A stretch of 28,017 nucleotides of DNA from a virus, in the IMG/VR virus record IMGVR_UViG_3300045051_000890, positions 1 through 28,017 of that record. One strand, given 5' to 3'. The notes under the pieces are model-generated. The model did no database searches and was not told where the DNA came from. It worked only from the letters and a program-made list of their open reading frames with translations. Shown here one piece after another: positions 23,636-28,017 of this stretch; the stretch's first letter is position 1, and each line of letters opens with the position of its first letter. A program made the position numbers and the translations under genes.

Positions 23636-24129
23636 AGCAGGCGATCCTGACGGTGCGCGTGCTCCCCGGCGAGGATGCCCGGCTGTACGCGATGGAAGCG
23701 AAGCTCGGCGAGGGGTTCGATTCCCCGCCAGCCCTTGAATCACCCCCGGGAATGGACCCGGGGTCACGTAGGACGGAGGGTCACATGGCACACGGGAGAA
23801 TCCCCAGCAGGATCGACGGCCCCACGGAGATCCCGGTCGGCAAGATCGGGTTCCTGACCCGGGCGATGAGCACGAACAATGGCGGCGAGACGTGGTCGCT
23901 CTCCGCCTTCCCGCTGCACACGAACCAGAGCCACATGCCCAGGCTGTACGGCTGGTGCGGGGAGACGAACAACGTGTCCCGCTACGCGGAGGGGCTAGCC
24001 CTGGTGGAGTCGCAGAACCCGTACAACGATCGGCTGCGGATTCGGCCGGTCACCGACCCCGCGGAGATCCGCGCGGCGCTCGAGGCGCTCGACTACCCCG
24101 AGCTGGCCGACGAGATCGAGGGAGGGTAG
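23632..24129 (+). CDS. Unknown protein with two in-frame starts (165 or 114 aa)
   Basis: Two starts each have a good ribosome site in the same frame: ATG 23632 (GGAGG, ATGA overlap with the upstream gene) and ATG 23785 (GGAGGG, four-base spacer). From 23632 the product opens MKQAILTVRVLPGEDARLYA; from 23785 it opens MAHGRIPSRIDGPTEIPVGK. The shared part contains KIGFLTRAMSTNNGGETWSL, HMPRLYGWCGETNNVSRYAE and a C-terminal helix ALEALDYPELADEIEGG. Codons between about 23718 and 23784 (CTT, GAA, TCA, GGA, TCA, CGT, AGG) are unlike the GC-ending codons around them and coincide with the T-arm-like RNA element. I therefore think the 114-aa form is the main product and the first start makes a short upstream peptide or fused variant. 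Confidence 0.6.
   Translation: MKQAILTVRVLPGEDARLYAMEAKLGEGFDSPPALESPPGMDPGSRRTEGHMAHGRIPSRIDGPTEIPVGKIGFLTRAMSTNNGGETWSLSAFPLHTNQSHMPRLYGWCGETNNVSRYAEGLALVESQNPYNDRLRIRPVTDPAEIRAALEALDYPELADEIEGG
23712..23763 (+). ncRNA. T-arm-like hairpin plus second hairpin before a gene start (element A)
   Basis: GGGG-TTCGATT-CCCC (23712-23726) is a T-arm-like hairpin. Then CCCCGGG-AATGGA-CCCGGGG (23744-23763) is a second perfect 7-bp stem, followed by TCAC, GGAGGG and ATG at 23785. GGCTG at 23681-23685 could pair with CAGCC at 23729-23733 as an acceptor-like stem. Layout and sequence match element B at 27308-27380. Confidence 0.55.
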
Positions 24130-24133
24130 CCAG

Positions 24134-25705
24134 GTGACCGAGACCATGACCGCCGGAGCGAAGGCCGCGCTGGATGTGGCGGCGCTCGTCCGGGCGCGGA
24201 ACCCGCTGATTATGGTGATCAGCCGAGAGGAGGTCCGGGTGGAGCGGTACATCGCCCCTCCGCTCGCTTCGCTGGGGTACGAGCCGCGCTTCTGGGACTG
24301 CGCCACGGGCGTCTCGAACCTGACGGGCGAGCCGTGCCAGCCCGGCGGCGAGGACGCGAAGGACCCGCTCCAGGTGCTCGAGGCCATCCGGAACACGAGG
24401 CAGCGACAAGTCTGGATCCTGCGGGACCTCCCGCCGTTCTTCCGGGACCCGGTTACCGTTCGTTATGTGAGGTCGCTCGTCCGGGGGCTCACGAACAGCC
24501 CGAGGGACGAGGCCCGGTCGCTCATCCTCATCACCCCGACCGGAGACATCCCGCCGGAGCTCGCGGGACACGCCGTCGTCGTCGAGTGGCCGCTGCCTGA
24601 CCGGGCGGAGGTCTCCGGGGTGCTCGACGTGGTGATCTCGGCGCAACCCGAGGACCGGCAGGAGGCGGTCGCTCCGAACGGCACCCGGGACAGGGCGATC
24701 GACGCGGCCGTGGGGCTCTCCGAGGAGGAGATCCAGGCGTGCTTCGGGAAGTCCCTGGTGCAGACCGGGAAGATCGACCCGGTGGCCGTGGCCCAGGAGA
24801 AGAAGCGTGTCATCGCGAGGGAGCGCGTCCTGGAGTGGTTCGACCCGCTCCCGGGTGGGCTGGAGAGCGTCGGCGGGCTCGACCTGATGAAGCTGTGGCT
24901 GCTCCAGAGGCGTGACGGCTTCTCCGCGAAGGCCAGGGCCTACGGGCTCCCGCCGCCGAAGGGTGTGCTGCTCGTCGGCGTGTCGGGCTGCGGCAAGTCC
25001 CTCACGGCGAAGGCGATCGCGACGGCGTACGGCGGGCTGCCGCTGCTCCGGCTCGACCTGGGCGGGCTCAAGTCCAAGTACGTGGGCGACTCCGAGGCGA
25101 ACATCCGGAAGGCGCTCAAGGTCGCGGAGGCCGTCTCTCCGTGCGTGGTCTGGGTGGACGAGATCGAGAAGGCGCTGGCCGGCGCCACGCAGGGCGCGGC
25201 GGACGGCGGCGTGTCCGGGGACGCTCTCGGGACGCTGCTCTCCTGGATGCAGGAGCGGCAGGGCAGCGTGTTCGTCATCGCCACCGCGAACGACGTGCGG
25301 ACGCTTCCCCCCGAGCTGCTCCGCAAGGGCCGGTTCGACGAGGTGTTCTGGATCGACCTGCCGACCAAGGAGGAGCGGAAGGCGGTCATCTCGGCGGCCA
25401 TCCGCCAGTACCGAGCGAAGGCGGAGGTGGACCTGAACGCCATCGCCGCGGCCACGCAGGACTTCACCGGCGCGGAGATCGCCGCGCTGGTGCCCGAGGC
25501 GATGTTCACGGCCTACTCGGACGGCGAGCGGGCGGTGACGAGCGCGGACCTGCTCGCCGCGGCGAAGAACACGGTCCCGCTGGCGAAGACGGCAGGCCCG
25601 AAGATCGAGGAGCTCCGGGCGTGGGCGAAGGGGCGGGCTCGGCCCGCGACGACGCCCGAGGCGAGCGGCATCACGGCAACCCCGGGTCGGAAGCTCGACC
25701 TGTAA
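24134..25705 (+). CDS. Ycf46-like AAA ATPase (523 aa)
   Basis: GTG at 24134 with GGAGGG seven bases upstream, inside the end of the gene before. Residues about 20-200 form a degenerate ATPase-like domain (RNPLIMVISREEVRVERYI, QVWILRDLPPFFRDPVTVR, LILITPTGDIPPELAGH, VVEWPLPDR). Residues about 240-470 form a canonical AAA module: GLPPPKGVLLVGVSGCGKS (Walker A to about 288), KSKYVGDSEANIRKALKVAE, CVVWVDEIEKAL (Walker B about 338-345), SVFVIATANDVRTLPPELL (sensor 1) and RKGRFDEVFWIDLP (arginine finger). This order and wording match the Ycf46 family of plastids, cyanobacteria and phages. All ATPase residues are present. The role in phages is unknown; remodelling of a protein partner, possibly the next gene's product, is my inference. 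Confidence 0.85.
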   Translation: MTETMTAGAKAALDVAALVRARNPLIMVISREEVRVERYIAPPLASLGYEPRFWDCATGVSNLTGEPCQPGGEDAKDPLQVLEAIRNTRQRQVWILRDLPPFFRDPVTVRYVRSLVRGLTNSPRDEARSLILITPTGDIPPELAGHAVVVEWPLPDRAEVSGVLDVVISAQPEDRQEAVAPNGTRDRAIDAAVGLSEEEIQACFGKSLVQTGKIDPVAVAQEKKRVIARERVLEWFDPLPGGLESVGGLDLMKLWLLQRRDGFSAKARAYGLPPPKGVLLVGVSGCGKSLTAKAIATAYGGLPLLRLDLGGLKSKYVGDSEANIRKALKVAEAVSPCVVWVDEIEKALAGATQGAADGGVSGDALGTLLSWMQERQGSVFVIATANDVRTLPPELLRKGRFDEVFWIDLPTKEERKAVISAAIRQYRAKAEVDLNAIAAATQDFTGAEIAALVPEAMFTAYSDGERAVTSADLLAAAKNTVPLAKTAGPKIEELRAWAKGRARPATTPEASGITATPGRKLDL

Positions 25706-25730
25706 CCAGCACCGCGACAGGAGAACGCAC

Positions 25731-26549
25731 ATGGCGATCCAGACGTTGAGGCCGGGCATCATGGTGTCGCTCAAGACGAGCGTGGACGGCGGCGTGCGGT
25801 ACGCCCGCCGGGAGATCGACCCCGAGCACATGACCGAGCAGGGGACGGTCGAGGCGAAGTGGGAGACCGCGAAGACGATCGAGAACCCGGAGGAGTTCAA
25901 GACCGCCACACAGGTCCGGGCAAAGTGCCGGGCGCTGATCACCGGGATCTGCGTCCGCTCGGACTTCGCGCTGCTCTGCCCGAACGAGAGGGAGGCGCAG
26001 CTCGAGGAGAAGATCAAGGAGGCCCGGCAGTTCGCGGAGGTGTTCAACGCGACGGCGACGCGCTGCCAGGTGGGCGTCTACGTGCTCCGGGGCCGCGTGG
26101 CGCAGGACGACGCGGAGGCGATGAAGGCGATCGGCTCGGAGGTCCGGGGCCTGCTCGACGCGATGGAGGCCGGGATCAAGGCCACGAACGTCGAGCAGAT
26201 TCGCGAGGCAGCGGCGAAGGCGAAGGACCTGGGGCGGATGCTGAACGCCGACGCTCAGGCGAAGGTGAACGAGGCCGTCCAGGCCGCCCGGGACATCGCC
26301 CGGGAGGTCGTGAAGCGGGTGCAGAAGCAGGGCGAGGACGCGAGCGCCGTGCTGGCGACCGTGAAGCTCGACTCGATCAACCGGGCGCGGTTCACGTTCC
26401 TGGACATGGACACGCCTGCGGTCCAGGTCGAGGCGCTCCCCGCGACGCCGCGCTCCGTGGAGGCCGCTCCGGTCATCGAGGCCGAGCACGTCCCGGAGAA
26501 GCTCCCGTCCGTGACGGTCACCATCCCGGCTCGCCGGATCGAGGTCTGA
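25731..26549 (+). CDS. Helical partner protein of the AAA ATPase (272 aa)
   Basis: ATG at 25731 with AGGAG about eight bases upstream, 25 bases after the ATPase gene. The N-terminal beta-type segment (GIMVSLKTSVDGGVRYARRE, then WETAKTIENPEEFKTATQ) leads to a Cys-bearing helix (RAKCRALITGICVRSDF, ALLCPNEREAQLEEKIKE). A long helical body follows, about residues 80-215 (ARQFAEVFNATATRCQVGVY, VEQIREAAAKAKDLGRML, ARDIAREVVKRVQKQGED), then a Pro/Val-rich tail. I recall similar proteins beside ATPase genes in other phages but know no function. The tight order suggests the two products act together, for example as substrate or scaffold for the ATPase. Confidence 0.75.
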   Translation: MAIQTLRPGIMVSLKTSVDGGVRYARREIDPEHMTEQGTVEAKWETAKTIENPEEFKTATQVRAKCRALITGICVRSDFALLCPNEREAQLEEKIKEARQFAEVFNATATRCQVGVYVLRGRVAQDDAEAMKAIGSEVRGLLDAMEAGIKATNVEQIREAAAKAKDLGRMLNADAQAKVNEAVQAARDIAREVVKRVQKQGEDASAVLATVKLDSINRARFTFLDMDTPAVQVEALPATPRSVEAAPVIEAEHVPEKLPSVTVTIPARRIEV

Positions 26550-26550
26550 C

Positions 26551-26760
26551 ATGGCCCTGCACTTCTTGCAGCCGAAGAACCCCGCCGCTCTCCCGCACCT
26601 GACCTGCGGGGACGAGCCGGACGGCTCGGACGAGTCGTGCCCGGGGACGGCGTTCGTCGTTAAGCGGACGGCGATGGGCACCATCCTCCTGCTCTGCGCG
26701 GACTGCGACGAGCAGTACGAGTTCGAGCAGATCGAGCAGGCTCCCACGGTGAAGGAGTAG
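26551..26760 (+). CDS. Small Cys-containing protein, possible zinc ribbon (69 aa)
   Basis: ATG at 26551 follows the upstream stop by one base, with GAGG ten bases before it. Cysteines at 19 and 30 (HLTCGDEPDG, DESCPGTAF) and at 49 and 52 (LLLCADCDEQYEF) could form a four-Cys zinc ribbon with beta strands FVVKRTAMGTILLLC between. Acidic C-terminus. Function unknown; part of the tight plus-strand operon. Confidence 0.65.
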   Translation: MALHFLQPKNPAALPHLTCGDEPDGSDESCPGTAFVVKRTAMGTILLLCADCDEQYEFEQIEQAPTVKE

Positions 26761-26762
26761 CC

Positions 26763-27101
26763 ATGGCCTGCGAGGCGTACAGGAAGCCGAAGGAGACCCT
26801 GGAGCAGCGCCGGGACCGGATCGCGAAGTCCCTGGGGCTGCTCGAGGAGCGCATCCGGCAGGGGCAGGTCCGCGTGGTCGTCGGCCGTGACGGCAGCGTG
26901 ACTTTCGCCGGGTGGAAGGTGGAGGACCGCGAGGACGTGGCGGATCTCTGCGCGTACCGGAAGCTCACGGCGAAGGGGAGCATCGCGCTCCGCTCCGCGC
27001 TCGCCAGGGCGGAGATCGCGGCGGGCCGGACGGTGGACAAGCAGGTCATCGGGTCGGGGCTGCACAGCCACGACGGCGGCAAGACCTGGGGGAGGCACTA
27101 G
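26763..27101 (+). CDS. Small phage protein ending HSHDGG.TW (112 aa)
   Basis: ATG at 26763, two bases after the upstream stop, with AAGGAG inside its end. An N-terminal helix (TLEQRRDRIAKSLGLLEER) leads to a beta segment (GQVRVVVGRDGSVTFAGWK), CAYRKLTAKGSIALRSALAR, and a C-terminal AEIAAGRTVDKQV plus GLHSHDGGKTWGRH. I recall the 'CAyR.L....s..lr.A.a.AE..aGr' and final 'HSHDGG.tW' pattern in uncharacterised phage proteins. No enzymatic role can be given. Confidence 0.7.
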   Translation: MACEAYRKPKETLEQRRDRIAKSLGLLEERIRQGQVRVVVGRDGSVTFAGWKVEDREDVADLCAYRKLTAKGSIALRSALARAEIAAGRTVDKQVIGSGLHSHDGGKTWGRH

Positions 27102-27103
27102 CC

Positions 27104-27301
27104 ATGCCCCGTGAAACCACCCCGGGAGTCACGGTGGAGCGGTATCTCGGCGACGGCGTGTACGTCGGGATCGACCCGCACGGCTACCTGGCCCTGATGA
27201 CCAAGGACGGGGTCACGAACCTGATCTTCCTGGAGCCGGAGGTGTACGCGGAGCTGGTCCGGTACGCCGAGGAGCTCAAGGCGAAGGCGCAGCAGAAGTA
27301 A
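27104..27301 (+). CDS. Small phage protein (65 aa)
   Basis: ATG at 27104, two bases after the preceding stop, with GGAGG nine bases upstream. The product has RYLGDGVYVGIDPHGYLALM and LIFLEPEVYAELVRYAEELK, the 'LgDGVYv..D..g...L.T.dG....I.LEPeV...L..Ya' pattern of a small, widespread phage protein of unknown function. It ends KAKAQQK. Followed by element B. Confidence 0.7.
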   Translation: MPRETTPGVTVERYLGDGVYVGIDPHGYLALMTKDGVTNLIFLEPEVYAELVRYAEELKAKAQQK

Positions 27302-27307
27302 CAGGCC

Positions 27308-27380
27308 GGGCGCATCGGCGCTTCACGCGGGGTTCGACTCCCCGGCGCCCAAAGCAGCACCCCGGGGAATCGTCTCCGGG
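27308..27380 (+). ncRNA. Minimal tRNA-like hairpin plus second hairpin (element B)
   Basis: GGGCGC (27308-27313) pairs with GCGCCC (27345-27350), and inside it CGGGG-TTCGACT-CCCCG (27328-27344) stacks directly on that stem, like an acceptor stem plus T-arm. Only 14 bases replace the D and anticodon arms. A second stem-loop (ACCC, bulged C, GGGGA / TCTCC-GGGT; about 27358-27381) follows, then TCACC, AGGAGG and ATG at 27401. It occupies the whole 99-base gap. Confidence 0.6.
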
Positions 27381-27400
27381 TCACCAGGAGGGTTGAACCG

Positions 27401-27721
27401 ATGGCGACGAAGACGAAGACGACGACCAAGGCGACGAACCACAACCCCGCGGTCATCGTCCGCACGTACAGCGCGGGCGTCCACTACGGGAAGCTCGCGG
27501 CGCAGAGCGCGGACGGCAAGCGCGTGACGCTCACGGGGGCGCGGCGGATCTGGAGCTGGAAGGGCGCGAACACGCTGCACGAGATCGCGCTGCGCGGCGT
27601 GGGCGCGGGGTCGAGGGTGTCGGAGCGGGTCGAGTCGATCGACCTGACCGAGGCGATCGAGATCCTGCGGTGCTCGCCGGCCGGCGAGACCGCAATGGAG
27701 GCGGCGTCGTGGCCGGCGTAG
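27401..27721 (+). CDS. DUF6948-like phage protein (106 aa)
   Basis: ATG at 27401 with AGGAGGG about eight bases upstream. After a Thr/Lys-rich start it reads AVIVRTYSAGVHYGKLAA, RVTLTGARRIWSWKGANTLH, EIALRGVGAGSRVSE and IDLTEAIEILRCSPAGETAM. This is the 'vRTysAGVh.G.l...G..v.l..ARriW.W.GA..l...a..G' pattern of the phage family I know as DUF6948, whose function is unknown. The length fits. Its 3' end overlaps the start of the Gly-repeat gene, so the two are translationally linked. Confidence 0.75.
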   Translation: MATKTKTTTKATNHNPAVIVRTYSAGVHYGKLAAQSADGKRVTLTGARRIWSWKGANTLHEIALRGVGAGSRVSERVESIDLTEAIEILRCSPAGETAMEAASWPA

Positions 27722-28017
27722 ATCACGACGGCTACGGCTCCGGCGACGGCTCCGGCTACGGCTACGGCTCCGGCGACGGCTCCGGCTACGGCGACGGCTC
27801 CGGCTACGGCTACGGCTCCGGCTACGGCTCCGGCTCCGGCTACGGCTACGGCTACGGCTACGGCTCCGGCTCCGGCTACGGCTACGGCTACGGCTACGGC
27901 TCCGGCGACGGCTCCGGCTACGGCTACGGCTCCGGCTACGGCTCCGGCGACGGCTCCGGCTACGGCTACGGCTCCGGCTACGGCTCCGGCTCCGGCTACG
28001 GCTCCGGCTACGGCTAC
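27709..28017 (+). CDS. (Tyr/Ser/Asp)-Gly repeat protein, cut by window end
   Basis: GTG at 27709 with GGAGG and a seven-base spacer, overlapping the end of the preceding gene by 13 bases. After VAGVDHD all 96 remaining codons alternate GGC (Gly) with TAC (Tyr), TCC (Ser) or GAC (Asp), for example GYGSGDGSGYGYGSGDGSGY. The frame stays open to base 28017, so the gene continues. Only four codons are used. Such Tyr-Gly-Ser low-complexity chains resemble phase-separating domains (FUS-like), and I recall similar repeat genes after DUF6948-type genes in other phages; the function is unknown. It may carry a folded C-terminal part beyond the window. Confidence 0.7.
   Translation, partial: MAGVDHDGYGSGDGSGYGYGSGDGSGYGDGSGYGYGSGYGSGSGYGYGYGYGSGSGYGYGYGYGSGDGSGYGYGSGYGSGDGSGYGYGSGYGSGSGYGSGYGY
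27730..28017 (+). repeat. Six-base-period coding repeat (GGCTAC / GGCTCC / GGCGAC)
   Basis: Forty-eight consecutive six-base units, each GGC followed by TAC, TCC or GAC, run to the end of the window. Larger blocks recur, such as the SGDGSGYGYGSG-coding unit near 27750, 27900 and 27945. The array is open-ended and is a likely site of slippage or assembly breakage. Confidence 0.9.

Noticed and set aside
27730-28017. G-quadruplex or CRISPR-like array at the right end
   Set aside because: G runs are only two bases long and the units lack spacers; the frame is perfectly maintained, so a coding repeat explains it better.

Overview
The window reads as part of a short-tailed (podovirus-like) dsDNA bacteriophage or prophage with a strongly GC-rich genome. 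The host is probably a high-GC bacterium, but nothing in the sequence names it. The evidence is a complete head-assembly and packaging order on one strand (small terminase, large terminase, portal, scaffold-like protein, major capsid, adaptor, nozzle-like beta-propeller, internal/ejection-like proteins, tailspike), with no tape measure, tail tube or sheath. No polymerase, integrase, primase, endolysin or complete tRNA gene is visible, so the window does not hold a whole genome. Both ends cut through genes.

Layout. (1) Bases 1-21494, minus strand: the late operon, read right to left. It starts with terS (21494-21003), passes a 200-base structured gap, then a run of five tiny, mostly Cys-rich genes with overlapping or nearly touching stop/start codons (20802-19715). 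After that come terL, a one-TM protein, portal, scaffold, major capsid (followed by a strong hairpin), a small virion protein, adaptor and nozzle genes, three probably paralogous beta-rich proteins, two coiled-coil/internal proteins, a 1206-aa ejection-type protein and a tailspike cut by the window start. (2) 21495-21809: a divergent control region with short direct repeats. (3) 21810-22404, plus strand: two small genes, each followed by a GC-rich hairpin. (4) 22405-23210: about 800 bases with no convincing gene but with direct repeats and a perfect 11-bp inverted repeat. (5) 23211-28017, plus strand: a compact operon. It encodes a short acidic/basic protein, an exported Cys-rich protein with twin CX3C motifs, an unknown protein with two in-frame ribosome-binding sites, a Ycf46-like AAA ATPase, a helical partner protein, four small phage proteins, a DUF6948-like protein and finally a (Tyr/Ser/Asp)-Gly repeat protein that runs off the window.

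How the genes work together. The minus strand packages DNA (TerS/TerL/portal), builds the head (scaffold, capsid, probable decoration protein), closes it and attaches the short tail (adaptor, nozzle), and supplies ejection proteins and the host-binding tailspike. The plus strand is probably the early/middle module; its only recognisable enzyme is the AAA ATPase.

The most unusual signals are three hairpins with exact tRNA T-loop sequences placed 58-88 bases before gene starts (20891-20907 minus, 23712-23726 plus, 27329-27343 plus). Two of them are followed by a second matching hairpin, so they look like copies of one RNA element. Others are the Gly-alternating low-complexity protein at the right end, the AAA ATPase pair, and the exported twin-CX3C protein.
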